Assembly (NCBI RefSeq): GCF_001308875.1
Contig: NZ_KQ465118.1
Coordinates: forward strand, 62,001-126,000
Direction: 5' to 3'
Origin: Lysinibacillus sp. ZYM-1
GTDB lineage: Bacteria > Bacillota > Bacilli > Bacillales_A > Planococcaceae
Length of the DNA stretch: 64,000 nucleotides
How positions within the stretch are numbered: the first letter of the stretch is position 1; every line of letters starts with the position of its first letter. The notes under the pieces are model-generated. The model did not search any database. It had not been told where the DNA came from and saw nothing but the letters and a program-made list of their open reading frames with translations. Shown here piece by piece: positions 10,014-18,990 of the stretch. Made by a program: the position numbers and the translations under genes.

Positions 10014-10373
10014 ATGAAAAAAGTATTTTTAGGAATAGGTGCATTGTTCATCTTATTTGTGGCAGGATTGGTTGTATTGATGACGGTAGACTTTAATCGT
10101 TTAAATAAAGACACGTACTATGTCCATATTACAGCTGATGGAGAGGTAGAGGAGTATAAGGCAAGTAATGGTGAAATCTTTAAAATGTATTGGTACGAGC
10201 TACCTACTTACAATAAAAATGGTAAAGAAAAAACATTAAAATTTTCAGCACAGAAAAATTTACGTCATGACGCTTATTTAAAGCTTTATGTAAAAAAAGA
10301 AAATGAAGTTACTTCTTATGATGAAGTAAAATTCCACGAATTACCTGCTAAAGTACAAGATCAATTGAAATAG
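10014..10373 (+). CDS. yxeA: YxeA-like DUF1093 protein
   Basis: A 119-residue protein with one N-terminal membrane segment or uncleaved signal (about 5-27) and a small extracellular beta-rich domain. Motifs such as YYV.I...G, YEY/YKA, LPTYNKNGKEK.L.F and LRHDAYLKLYV fit the DUF1093/YxeA family. In B. subtilis yxeA follows the yxdLM transporter genes, as here. Its role is unknown; association with the transporter is inferred from the operon. The SD (GGGGAATTA) overlaps the end of the permease gene. Confidence 0.85.
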   Translation: MKKVFLGIGALFILFVAGLVVLMTVDFNRLNKDTYYVHITADGEVEEYKASNGEIFKMYWYELPTYNKNGKEKTLKFSAQKNLRHDAYLKLYVKKENEVTSYDEVKFHELPAKVQDQLK

Positions 10374-10379
10374 CAAGAA

Positions 10380-10413
10380 GGAGCAGTCATAGAACTAGGA
10401 CTGCTCCTTTTTT
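10380..10413. terminator. Bidirectional intrinsic terminator
   Basis: A 9-bp stem (GGAGCAGTC / GACTGCTCC) with a T6 run lies between the transporter operon (+) and the histidine kinase gene (-). The hairpin contains the kinase stop codon. Confidence 0.85.
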
Positions 10414-11783
10414 AGATAAATGTGGACGCTTGTCCCTTTTCCTTCTTCAGAGGTGATGGTAACAGTACCTCCATGGGCCTCGATGATATCTCTAGCAATA
10501 GCTGTGCCTAAACCAGTGCCAGTTGTTTTCTCGGTATTTGTTCCTCGGTAATAGCGTTCAAAAATATGTTCTAAATCCACCGCCGCAATCCCTTTACCAT
10601 TATCAGTAATTGTAATAGCATCTTTATCTACAGATACAACGACTGATACATCAGGAGCATTATGAAGAAGGGCATTGTGTAAAAAGTTCATAATAGCTCT
10701 GCGCATAAAATGCTCGTCAATTTGATGTGGGCTGTTCTCGGTGGCTGCCTCAAATGCAAGATTAGCCAGTTCATATTGTGGTGTATTCAATGTATCAATG
10801 ACAATTTCACGAATAAATGGCACCATATTCACATTACTTAATGTTAGTGGAAGTCGTTGATGTCTTAAACGCATTGTTAAATTTAAATCATCAAGTAGAT
10901 CTTGCATATGCAACGATTGTTTTTCGATAATTTTAGCGTACTCAGATTGTTCACTATGTGCTAATTGGTCATCATTCAAGAGCTCTGCATAACCACGAAT
11001 AGAGGCGAGCGGGGTTTTCATATCGTGGGAGACATTACTAATCCATTCCTCACGCATGATCTCCAGTCTTTTTCTCTCCTGCTCATGGGCAGCCAATTCT
11101 TGCGATACTTCATTTAAATTTTCAAAAACAGGCTTGTAAACACCACCAGGGGCTTTAATGGATTTATGCTCATGATTCTTTAACTGATGAATACGTTCTA
11201 TCATCGCATAAAGAGGTTTCGTTAGTGTACGACCAAAAAGCCAGCCTACCAATGTAGCTACTAATAAGTCAGCAATAACAATGAACAACCCAAATTTCCC
11301 AACAAACTGTAAAAGTGATGTTCCAGAAACATGCATGATAAATCTTGTAACACCACTACCTTTAATACCAATTAAATAACTAAAATCACCCTTACTACCA
11401 ATATACACCGTAGTATCAGAATCAAATTCTTTATATTTATATACTTGAATTAAGTCGATGGGTGCATAGTGTAAAGATGCTTTTTCTGGTGCAAAGTGGG
11501 CGTCAATAACTTGGCCATTTGCATCAAGCATTTGAATCCAAGCATTTCGCTGATGTAATTGTTCAAGTCCATCAGCACTTACTGAGGGAGCGCCGTTTTT
11601 AATTTCAATATACTTTTGAAATTCCCGTACAAAATTTTCCTCTTCAGTTGCAGAAACACCTTCAGAATCAGTTGCTAACCGATAAGTAAGGAGTCCTATT
11701 AAAATGGCCGTATTGATGAAAATAACGATGATAACAATCGATAGAACTGAGAAGAGAAAGCGAGCAGTTAATTTCCACTTCAT
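10395..11783 (-). CDS. Sensor histidine kinase with an extracellular sensor domain
   Basis: A 462-residue membrane kinase. It has TM1 (about 9-32), an extracellular region of roughly 125 residues, TM2 (about 160-185), HAMP, a HisKA phosphoacceptor (SHDMKTPLASIRGYAELL, His near residue 253) and a HATPase domain with the N box (FLHNALLHNA) and DNGKGI. It is encoded after the response regulator with a 4-nt ATGA overlap. Unlike the short-loop, intramembrane-sensing kinases (BceS/YxdK) that normally accompany such transporters, this one has a full periplasm-like sensor domain. It is the likely partner of the regulator at 11780-12502. Confidence 0.93.
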   Translation of the reverse strand: MKWKLTARFLFSVLSIVIIVIFINTAILIGLLTYRLATDSEGVSATEEENFVREFQKYIEIKNGAPSVSADGLEQLHQRNAWIQMLDANGQVIDAHFAPEKASLHYAPIDLIQVYKYKEFDSDTTVYIGSKGDFSYLIGIKGSGVTRFIMHVSGTSLLQFVGKFGLFIVIADLLVATLVGWLFGRTLTKPLYAMIERIHQLKNHEHKSIKAPGGVYKPVFENLNEVSQELAAHEQERKRLEIMREEWISNVSHDMKTPLASIRGYAELLNDDQLAHSEQSEYAKIIEKQSLHMQDLLDDLNLTMRLRHQRLPLTLSNVNMVPFIREIVIDTLNTPQYELANLAFEAATENSPHQIDEHFMRRAIMNFLHNALLHNAPDVSVVVSVDKDAITITDNGKGIAAVDLEHIFERYYRGTNTEKTTGTGLGTAIARDIIEAHGGTVTITSEEGKGTSVHIYLKKEQS

Positions 11784-12502
11784 CCTTGTGCCACTTTTGG
11801 TAGGACGAACTTATATCCAAGTCCTTTTACAGTTGTGATATATAAAGGTTTAGAAGCATCCTGTTCAATTTTTTCACGTAGTCGTCGAATATGCACCATG
11901 ACAGTATTATCAGAACCGAAAAAATCCTCTCCCCAGACACGCTCAAATAGAGTCTCTTTACTTAAAATTCGATTAGGATTGTGCATAAAGCATGCCATTA
12001 AACCAATTTCCTTAGCAGTTAACTCCAATAAAACCCCTTCTTTGTGTACTTCAGTTTCGTCAGCGTTTAACAGGAATGGCCCAATTTGTATCGTTTTTTC
12101 TGGAATGCTCGAAGTTGTCTCCTGTGTTCGATAGCCAGCCCTACGTAATTGTGCTTTTACGCGATAGGCAACTTCCTTAGGGCTAAAGGGTTTTGTAATA
12201 TAATCGTCGCCTCCAATGGCTAGCCCTAAAATTTTATCGATTTCTTCATTTTTAGCAGACATGAAGAGCACAGGTACATGTGATACTTCACGGATTCGTC
12301 TACATAAATCGTAGCCCTCACCATCAGGAAGCATAACGTCTAGAAGCACAATATCTGGATTTGTTTGTTGAAAGCTTGTCCAAGCATCGTGAATGGAGCC
12401 AGCTGTATAAATTTGTTTATAGCCTTCTTTTTGTAAGCTTACTTTTAGGAGATTCGCTAAATCTACCTCATCATCCACTACTAATATGGTTGGCTCTTGC
12501 AC
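11780..12502 (-). CDS. OmpR/PhoB-family response regulator
   Basis: A 240-residue two-domain regulator. The receiver domain (about 5-118) has acidic residues D10/D11, phosphoacceptor D55 (VLLDVMLPD) and conserved K104. The winged-helix DNA-binding domain (about 140-235) ends in the typical VKGLGYKF. The start is GTG, with a modest SD (AAAGGGCG) upstream. It forms an operon with the histidine kinase and sits convergent to the ABC transporter operon. The 22-bp direct repeat before that operon is its most likely target (inference). Confidence 0.94.
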   Translation of the reverse strand: MQEPTILVVDDEVDLANLLKVSLQKEGYKQIYTAGSIHDAWTSFQQTNPDIVLLDVMLPDGEGYDLCRRIREVSHVPVLFMSAKNEEIDKILGLAIGGDDYITKPFSPKEVAYRVKAQLRRAGYRTQETTSSIPEKTIQIGPFLLNADETEVHKEGVLLELTAKEIGLMACFMHNPNRILSKETLFERVWGEDFFGSDNTVMVHIRRLREKIEQDASKPLYITTVKGLGYKFVLPKVAQG

Positions 12503-12664
12503 TTATTTACACGCCCTTTCTTTTGATGAATACTTTCATTTTGAAAGAATCCTTTTATGAAAATCATTATAAATGAAATGTACAGGAAAGAGGAAATGAA
12601 GTATTGCTAATAGAAGATTTTCTCTAGCTAGATGCATGCCTGAAATAGATAATGGAGGAAAGTA

Positions 12665-12712
12665 ATGAAACCTTTACAGATGCTAAAGCGTAAAAAGAGT
12701 ATAAATTATTGA
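12665..12712 (+). CDS. 15-codon leader peptide before the PH-domain gene
   Basis: A very short reading frame, MKPLQMLKRKKSINY, preceded by an excellent SD (AATGGAGGAAAG, spacing 4-6 nt). Its TGA stop overlaps the GAGGAGG SD of the next gene. The peptide is basic and lysine-rich. The arrangement suggests translational coupling or a ribosome-loading leader. There is no homology evidence, so the call rests only on the SD and position. Confidence 0.4.
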   Translation: MKPLQMLKRKKSINY

Positions 12713-12724
12713 GGAGGAATGGCG

Positions 12725-13339
12725 ATGTTTAAAAAAATTGCAGCCGATGCATTAGGATTATCTGATATTGGGGTAGTCGTCCATCGAGAGGACTATGATA
12801 AAACAGATGCAGATGATTTTATCCTACACGAAATAGGTGAGAAAATTTTCTTTTTAATTAAAACGAAGGCAGATGAGTACTGTTTTACAAATCGTGCTAT
12901 TCTCCATGTAGATGGCGAAAGTGCCATGAGTAAGAAACGATTACTACGTCGCTATGACTATTCTCTGTACGCCATTACAGATGTTTTTCTCGAAACAGCA
13001 GGAACAATTGACCTTGATGTCGAAATTAAGTTTACAATCGGCAATTCTCCACTATCCATCGACATTCATAAACGCTTTATTGATGACATTAAAGATTTAT
13101 ATAAAGCACTACATGCGATTAGCTACGAACAAAAGAACAATGCCTATAAGTTAGAAGTAGCAGAAAAAAGCTTAAATATTGCTGCTTCATCACTTGGTCG
13201 AATTGGCAATGATAACATTTCTCCATCAGCGTCATTCGAGAATATTACCCGCTTTGCGAATTCTTGGATGATTGATCATAAAGATCAGTACAAAAAGGAA
13301 GATTTCTCACATATTTTTGATTTATATATGAATAATTAA
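12725..13339 (+). CDS. PH-domain protein, YvbH-like
   Basis: A cytoplasmic protein of 204 residues. The first about 125 residues resemble the bacterial PH domain of the YvbH group (FKKIAADALGLSDIG at the start, then FI.DIKDLYKALH). The C-terminal helical part resembles the YvbH oligomerisation extension. The start is placed at the second ATG (12725) because GAGGAGG lies 7 nt before it but only 1 nt before the ATG at 12719. It is monocistronic apart from the tiny leader and ends in a hairpin. The function in the family is not established. Confidence 0.82.
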   Translation: MFKKIAADALGLSDIGVVVHREDYDKTDADDFILHEIGEKIFFLIKTKADEYCFTNRAILHVDGESAMSKKRLLRRYDYSLYAITDVFLETAGTIDLDVEIKFTIGNSPLSIDIHKRFIDDIKDLYKALHAISYEQKNNAYKLEVAEKSLNIAASSLGRIGNDNISPSASFENITRFANSWMIDHKDQYKKEDFSHIFDLYMNN

Positions 13340-13398
13340 CTGTACTTTGGTATTTGCTGCTGTGTGCAGTTCAAGGACCGAAAGAAGATAAAAAAATA

Positions 13399-13427
13399 GC
13401 TCTCTGCAAATGTGGAGAGCGTTTTTT
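13399..13427 (+). terminator. Intrinsic terminator
   Basis: A GCTCTC / GAGAGC stem with a 10-nt loop is followed by G and six T residues, downstream of the PH-domain gene. Confidence 0.7.
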
Positions 13428-13475
13428 ACATATAACCTTATACATAAAAAAACAAAACTAGGAGCGTGACGAAAA

Positions 13476-14831
13476 ATGACAAACGAATTGCATGTGCTTG
13501 ACAAAGAAGGACTAGAAAGTGACCTTATACAGCAACCGCAAGCCGCTGAGACATTGTTCGTAAATGAGTTCATAGATGGGATTTTAGACCCTTCGCGGCA
13601 AATGCTTGGGCCGGTTAAAGATGGAGGAACGATCATTGCCAATACAACACCTGGATGCTGGGGACCCATGCTAACACCAACTATACGTGGTGGACATGAA
13701 GTAACGAAGCCTGTCTTTGTGGAGGGGGCTGAGGTGGGTGACGCCATCGTCATTAAAATTAAGTCTATTCAGGTGACATCACTTGCCACTTCATCTGGTC
13801 ACGATGAGGCGATTACAGATCGATTCATTGGGGACCCATTTGTTTCCGTAAAGTGCCCAGGTTGTGGCAAGCTCCACCCAAGCACAGTTGTTAAAGGCAT
13901 AGGTCCTCAAGCGATTCGCTGTTCGACATGTGACACAGAAACAGCACCATTCAAAATGACCAATGGCTACACAATGACGTTTGACCATAAAGGGCATATA
14001 GGTGTAACGGTTGGACGAGAGGGTGCTCGTCGTATAGCCCTTGATGCGAAAAATTATATGAGAACACCAGAAAATTCCTCTCAAAACCCTGTTGTTGCGC
14101 TAGCGCCAAGCGACATAGTAGGTGTAATGGCTAGAATGCGCCCATTTTTAGGTCAACTTGGCACAACACCTTCAAAGGCAATGCCAGATTCCCATAACGC
14201 GGGTGATTTCGGTTCATTTTTAATTGGGGCACCACATGAATATGCATTTACACAGGATGAATTGGATTTACATCGTACTGATGGACATATGGATATTAGC
14301 AGAGTTCGTGAAGGAGCAACAATTATTTGCCCTGTTAAGGTACCTGGCGGTGGTGTATATATTGGAGATATGCATGCCATGCAGGGTGATGGTGAGATTG
14401 CAGGACATACAACAGATGTAGCAGGGATTGTCCAGCTTCAAGTTAGCGTCTTGAAGAAAGTAGCATTGGAGGGTCCTGTGTTACTACCAAACGAGGAAGA
14501 TTTACCATACACAGCGAAGCCTTTTACAAAAGAAGAAAAACGTCGTGCTCGCGAGCTAGCAGAGGAGTTCGGTGTGAAACAGATAGAGGAGGCATTCCCT
14601 GTATCAGTAGTTGGTTCTGGCAAGACATTAAATGAGGCAACTGATAATGCCATTCGTCGAGCATCAAAGCTATTTGAAATGACCGAACCAGAAGTATTAA
14701 ATAGAGCAACGATCACAGGTTCTATTGAGATTGGTCGTCATCCCGGGGTGGTCACAGCAACATTCCAAGTACCTAAAACAATACTGAAAAAGGTTCGAAT
14801 TTATAAAACTGTGAAAAAACAATATGATTAA
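13476..14831 (+). CDS. Acetamidase/formamidase family protein with zinc-ribbon insertion
   Basis: A 451-residue cytoplasmic hydrolase of the FmdA/AmdA family, which cleaves formamide or acetamide to ammonia and the acid. Family motifs include GPMLTPTIRGGHEVTKPV, the HNAGDFGS segment and the GDMHAMQGDGE loop. Two CxxC knuckles (C127/C130 and C149/C152) about 20 residues apart look like a small zinc ribbon inserted near the N-terminal third. The SD (AGGAGCG) lies about 9 nt before the ATG. No other nitrogen-metabolism gene is adjacent. The substrate is not certain. Confidence 0.88.
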   Translation: MTNELHVLDKEGLESDLIQQPQAAETLFVNEFIDGILDPSRQMLGPVKDGGTIIANTTPGCWGPMLTPTIRGGHEVTKPVFVEGAEVGDAIVIKIKSIQVTSLATSSGHDEAITDRFIGDPFVSVKCPGCGKLHPSTVVKGIGPQAIRCSTCDTETAPFKMTNGYTMTFDHKGHIGVTVGREGARRIALDAKNYMRTPENSSQNPVVALAPSDIVGVMARMRPFLGQLGTTPSKAMPDSHNAGDFGSFLIGAPHEYAFTQDELDLHRTDGHMDISRVREGATIICPVKVPGGGVYIGDMHAMQGDGEIAGHTTDVAGIVQLQVSVLKKVALEGPVLLPNEEDLPYTAKPFTKEEKRRARELAEEFGVKQIEEAFPVSVVGSGKTLNEATDNAIRRASKLFEMTEPEVLNRATITGSIEIGRHPGVVTATFQVPKTILKKVRIYKTVKKQYD

Positions 14832-14844
14832 TTAATCTATTTTT

Positions 14845-14877
14845 AAAAAGCAAACTTTTAAAGGTTTGCTTTTTTTT
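14845..14877 (+). terminator. Intrinsic terminator
   Basis: An AAAAAGCAAAC / GTTTGCTTTTT stem with an 8-nt loop runs into a T tract behind the acetamidase gene. Confidence 0.82.
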
Positions 14878-15030
14878 GTATGTGTTGTAAGTGGAAAAAG
14901 TGAATATTTGTCGGAAATTTGAAGTTAGAATTGAAATCCCTTGATGGGTTGATATAATGAATAAAGTTTAACGTTCATCAATATGTCAGTATTTAAATAG
15001 ATTAGAGTTGAGTAGAAAAGTTGGTGCTGA

Positions 15031-15585
15031 ATGACAGAATTTTTGAGAGTGGGAAATAAAATAGAAAAAAAGAATATGGTAAAACCCTTTATCTTAAAGA
15101 TGAAGGGAGGAGGACATGCACCTTCTCGGACAAACTTTGCTGATGCCTTTACTGGTGCGATCGGTGGCTTAATTTGTATTTTTGCGTTGCTTTGGTTAAC
15201 AAATTATACAGATGCACCTTGGTTAATGGCATCCCTTGGTGGGAGCTGTGTACTTGTATTTGTTGTTTGGAATGCACCATTGTCCCAGCCTCGTAATATT
15301 ATCGGAGGTCATGTAGTGTCTGCATTTATTGGCCTAGCATTGTATACAACTTTAGGTTCGAGCATGTTGTCCATCAGTCTTGGTGTTGGGTTAACCATAT
15401 TTTTCATGGCCTTTCTAGGCATTATTCATCCACCTGCAGGAGCCAACCCTATAATTATTATTTTAGGGGGCTATAGCTGGAATTACTTAATCATGCCTGT
15501 GCTGATTGGGGCAGTCATTATTGTTTTCTTTGGTTTGTTGATTAATAATTTAAGAGAAACAAGAAAATATCCACAATTTTGGTGA
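15031..15585 (+). CDS. HPP family membrane protein
   Basis: An integral membrane protein of 184 residues with four to five hydrophobic helices and the family motif HPPAGANP (about residues 131-138), also preceded by LGGSCVLVF and PLSQPRN. HPP proteins are poorly characterised; plant and cyanobacterial members have been linked to nitrite transport. The SD is weak. A second in-frame ATG at codon 16 (MVKPFILKMK) begins where homology is expected, so the true protein may be 15 residues shorter. Confidence 0.85.
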   Translation: MTEFLRVGNKIEKKNMVKPFILKMKGGGHAPSRTNFADAFTGAIGGLICIFALLWLTNYTDAPWLMASLGGSCVLVFVVWNAPLSQPRNIIGGHVVSAFIGLALYTTLGSSMLSISLGVGLTIFFMAFLGIIHPPAGANPIIIILGGYSWNYLIMPVLIGAVIIVFFGLLINNLRETRKYPQFW

Positions 15586-15596
15586 TGAAGGTATCT

Positions 15597-15635
15597 CCAT
15601 CTATGAAGTGCTCACTTCATAGATGGATTTTTTAT
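15597..15635 (+). terminator. Intrinsic terminator
   Basis: A perfect 12-bp stem (CCATCTATGAAG / CTTCATAGATGG) with a 6-nt loop is followed by ATTTTTTAT, just after the HPP gene. Confidence 0.9.
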
Positions 15636-15782
15636 TTGATAGCGTTTTCGATAGGCATACCACTACTTTTTTAGCATATTTTAGTTAAGATTTGTTATAT
15701 TGAAGAAAGAGTGTTAAAAACATGTATTTTAATGATAGTGAAAGATCTTTGTTGATCAAAATTGATGGGAGGCTCCAATTGT

Positions 15783-17258
15783 ATGCTGTTGGACTGTGAT
15801 GAGCAATTATTCATGACATATAAACAAGGTAGTGTAGAGGGTGCTGAAGATTTACTTGCAACATGGCAAGAGGCAGAGTCAGATTTGCAAGAAGATCCAA
15901 AAATACTTGGTACTTCGCTCTCACCCAAACTATTTTTAGTAAACGAAGAATCGGCTATGAATATTGCCTTTTCCACAGCACGTAAATATTGGGGTCGTGT
16001 ATCAACAGAAATGCAAATGTATTTTGACAAATACGGTTTAGAGGCAAAATTTGTGAATGACCGGCTCAATGCCTTTTTTTATACACAAAAGGGAAAAGAA
16101 ACTTTTTTTGAGCAACTCTTTGCGCAACACACAATAGATTTGGAACGGTTAATTTGGTTGGTTTTCGGGAAACGAATGCAGATAGAAATGCCAGTAAATG
16201 AACTACTGACGATTATGTTATATAAATTTCAGGACGAGTATTTAGTGCATATGATGTATAAAGAACATTCATCGTTTTGGCATTGGCTTTTCGTAAAAAA
16301 AGTTTATTCACTTTTTATCCACAGACCGTTAGAACAATTTACATTTCTTTATGAAATAATGGGACATTTCGAGCATTCTATGAAAAAGAGCTGTGAACAT
16401 GTGGATAACTTTGTGAATAACTATAAAGTGATACTGGATAAGTGTATAACTCATGTGGATAAAAATAAATCTAGCTGTTTGGCTAAGAAACAGCTACGAC
16501 TTTACCAAATTGTTACACATTATTGCTTAGCGGAGGGCGATTATAATCAAGTCAAAGCGTTTATTACTTCATTTGAAGCGGAATGGCGCTACTCAATGTA
16601 TGCCCTAACTGAGAAGGAAAAAGTGTTAATTGCCTATATTTTATTTCATATAGCAAATAGAGAACAGCAGAGTGAAATGGTTATACATTATGGCGAATAT
16701 TTATTAGAGGATGAACGATTAAATAATTACGCTATCGAAATTTTATTGGAGTATAAAGATCTTTTGCCAAATCGGAAACCAACACCACCTGCCATTATTA
16801 AAAATTATCAACTGAATTATTTAGAAAATTTATATGCCATTTTACTTGATCATTATGTAAAAGTGACTCGTTACGAAGATGGCTTACTCCTATTAAAGGA
16901 GCATGTACTAGCGTCTAATAAAAAAATAAATGCCTCATTAGTGCAAAAAAATTATAGTAGTGAACAACTAATTGCTATTGAGGCATATGTTCAACAAGAC
17001 ATCGCTCTACAGGTGAACAACTCACTACAACATATTGGTTTGTCCGTGGAGGAGTGGCGACGGAATTATCGCCAACCTGATGTGTCATACCATGTTGTAG
17101 CACAGAGTGCCTCCTTGCATATGTTAAATATTTTACGAGTTTTATTTGTAACAGAGCAGTTCGAGCTTTTTGAGAAATTAATGGAGATCTATAAAAAATA
17201 TTTATTAATTGATGATCATTTTGAAAATCTCAGAGTATTTATTAGTGCATATGTATAA
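15783..17258 (+). CDS. Hypothetical helical protein
   Basis: I do not recognise this protein of 491 residues. It is predicted soluble and almost wholly alpha-helical, rich in Leu, Tyr, Glu and Lys, with amphipathic stretches that could be TPR-like helical repeats in the C-terminal half. No catalytic motif, signal peptide or membrane segment is visible. I place the start at 15783 (MLLDCDEQ) because GGGAGG lies about 10 nt upstream; TTG at 15762 or ATG at 15765 would extend it but lack an SD. It is a single gene between two terminators. Confidence 0.7.
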   Translation: MLLDCDEQLFMTYKQGSVEGAEDLLATWQEAESDLQEDPKILGTSLSPKLFLVNEESAMNIAFSTARKYWGRVSTEMQMYFDKYGLEAKFVNDRLNAFFYTQKGKETFFEQLFAQHTIDLERLIWLVFGKRMQIEMPVNELLTIMLYKFQDEYLVHMMYKEHSSFWHWLFVKKVYSLFIHRPLEQFTFLYEIMGHFEHSMKKSCEHVDNFVNNYKVILDKCITHVDKNKSSCLAKKQLRLYQIVTHYCLAEGDYNQVKAFITSFEAEWRYSMYALTEKEKVLIAYILFHIANREQQSEMVIHYGEYLLEDERLNNYAIEILLEYKDLLPNRKPTPPAIIKNYQLNYLENLYAILLDHYVKVTRYEDGLLLLKEHVLASNKKINASLVQKNYSSEQLIAIEAYVQQDIALQVNNSLQHIGLSVEEWRRNYRQPDVSYHVVAQSASLHMLNILRVLFVTEQFELFEKLMEIYKKYLLIDDHFENLRVFISAYV

Positions 17259-17261
17259 AAA

Positions 17262-17306
17262 AGTGTCTAATACGTCTTTCATCGACAGTATTAGACACTC
17301 TTTTTT
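17262..17306. terminator. Bidirectional intrinsic terminator
   Basis: A perfect 12-bp stem (AGTGTCTAATAC / GTATTAGACACT) separates the convergent hypothetical and CoA-transferase genes, with A-rich sequence on the left and T6 on the right. Confidence 0.85.
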
Positions 17307-18489
17307 ATTCCAAAATGCCTTTATCTTTCAAAGCTTTGATTTGTTCAGCATCATAACCTAGTGAACACAGAATTTCTTCATTATGCTCACCAAGTTTAGC
17401 ACCAACGTGCTTGTATTCTGGTTGAGCTCCGTCAAATTTAAAAGGAGATGCAATTTGCTTTTGTAGGGTTCCATCACTTTTCGGGATAGCTACAATCATT
17501 TCTCGTGCCTTTAGTTGCGGATGCTCACAGGCTTCTGGAAATGTAAGAACGGGTTCCACACAACCTTCAAAGTCCTCATTAAATACTTTTAGCCATTCCT
17601 CATACGTTTTAGATAAAAAGGCATCATGAACAGCCTCTTTAAAACGAATTTGCGTGTAGTAAGAATCATTGAAGGTATTATCAATCAATTCAGGAATATC
17701 GAGTGCTTCACAAAGTAATTTCCGAAATTGAGGCTCTAAACTACCGACAGAGAAGAAACGACCATCCTTCGTTTTATAAAAATCATAGTAACTGCCACCA
17801 TTTAAAATTTCTTGCTCTGGCTGTGGAACACGCCCACCACCAATAAAAGCTGAACCATACATTGCATTTAGTGAAAAAACAGCATCCGTCATACTAATAT
17901 CAATGAATTGGCCATCACCTGTTTTTTCACGATGAAGGGCAGCTGCTAGTACCCCAATTGCAGCATGCATAGTTCCTCCGGCAATATCAGCTAGCTGGAC
18001 CCCCATAGAGACAGGCTTTTTATCCTTATGGCGTGAATAATCTAGAACACCCGCCAATGAAAGATAGTTATTATCATGTCCAGGTCGATTGCTATATGGT
18101 CCTGTTTGTCCATAGCCTGTAATCGCACAATAAATAACTCGTGGATTTATTTCTTTAAGAGCATCGTAGCCTATCCCAAGCCGTTGCATTACCCCTGGCC
18201 GGAAACCTTCGATAATCACGTCATACTCTTGTACAAGAGATTTTACAATTTCAATAGCTTCCGGTGATTTTAAATTTAAAGTAATAGATTTTTTAGATCG
18301 ATTTAAATGTTGATGGATGTATGCCTCATGATCATCATCGTAAGGAGGCATAATTCTTGTTAAATCAACGCGTTTTGAAGATTCAACATGTATGACATCT
18401 GCTCCTAAATCAGCAAATATCATTGTCGCCATTGGCCCCGGTAGTAATGCAGAAAAATCGAGAATTTTTAACCCCTTTAAAATACCCAA
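17305..18489 (-). CDS. CaiB/BaiF-type CoA transferase (or alpha-methylacyl-CoA racemase)
   Basis: A class III CoA-transferase family enzyme that moves CoA between carboxylic acids or racemises branched acyl-CoAs. Motifs include LKGLKILDFSALLPGPMATM at the N-terminus, GADVIHVES, NRSKKSITLNLK.PEA, the catalytic-type ITGYGQTGP(Y) segment and DIAGGTMHAAIGVLAA. I use a TTG start at 18489 (394 residues): AAAAGGGG lies 9 nt upstream and family homology begins right there. The frame stays open for 32 further codons upstream without an SD. The gene is alone, so the substrate cannot be inferred. Confidence 0.88.
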   Translation of the reverse strand: MGILKGLKILDFSALLPGPMATMIFADLGADVIHVESSKRVDLTRIMPPYDDDHEAYIHQHLNRSKKSITLNLKSPEAIEIVKSLVQEYDVIIEGFRPGVMQRLGIGYDALKEINPRVIYCAITGYGQTGPYSNRPGHDNNYLSLAGVLDYSRHKDKKPVSMGVQLADIAGGTMHAAIGVLAAALHREKTGDGQFIDISMTDAVFSLNAMYGSAFIGGGRVPQPEQEILNGGSYYDFYKTKDGRFFSVGSLEPQFRKLLCEALDIPELIDNTFNDSYYTQIRFKEAVHDAFLSKTYEEWLKVFNEDFEGCVEPVLTFPEACEHPQLKAREMIVAIPKSDGTLQKQIASPFKFDGAQPEYKHVGAKLGEHNEEILCSLGYDAEQIKALKDKGILE

Positions 18490-18588
18490 ATCTTTCAACC
18501 CCTTTTTGTGTAGGCTACACGACCATCCTAGATGGTAGAGTAGCGCTCTTCTCATAATCCCCATTGTGCGAAAAGCGTCATACAAAAT

Positions 18589-18632
18589 CTGTAATAATAC
18601 AGAATATTTAATTTTAATCAGTATTATAACAG
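18589..18632. promoter_or_regulatory. Inverted repeat upstream of the CoA-transferase gene
   Basis: CTGTAATAATAC (18589-18600) is mirrored by GTATTATAACAG (18621-18632) with one mismatch, around an AT-rich 20-bp centre, about 100 bp before the gene start. It looks like a TetR-type operator or two half-sites, but no regulator gene is next to it. The rest of the gap up to 18990 holds only AT-rich DNA and an imperfect GGAGG...CCTCC hairpin (about 18883-18919) ahead of the diguanylate cyclase. Confidence 0.4.
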
Positions 18633-18990
18633 AATGGCTCTTTCCTTGCCTATGTTATTTTTAATTATAGAATAAACACTATTAATTTTATATGTCAGAA
18701 TAACAATAAAAGTAAAAAAAATTAGAATTTAGATTAACTGTCAAATTTCAGATAATTATTAGCGAATGTTAGAAAATTTAGTGAGATGTAATTAGCTTGT
18801 TATGAAAAAGAAAGTTTACTAGATATCCATATTATTCGCTCCTCTTTATTGATACAATCCTAGAGATATGTTCTAGAGTGTAAGGAGGGAGAAAAGGTAT
18901 CTCCAAATTCCCTTTCCTCCAGTAGAGCCTTTGCTTATAATAGGCACTAATTGTTAAAAATTATAAACTAGCATACATAGGTGGGAAGTA

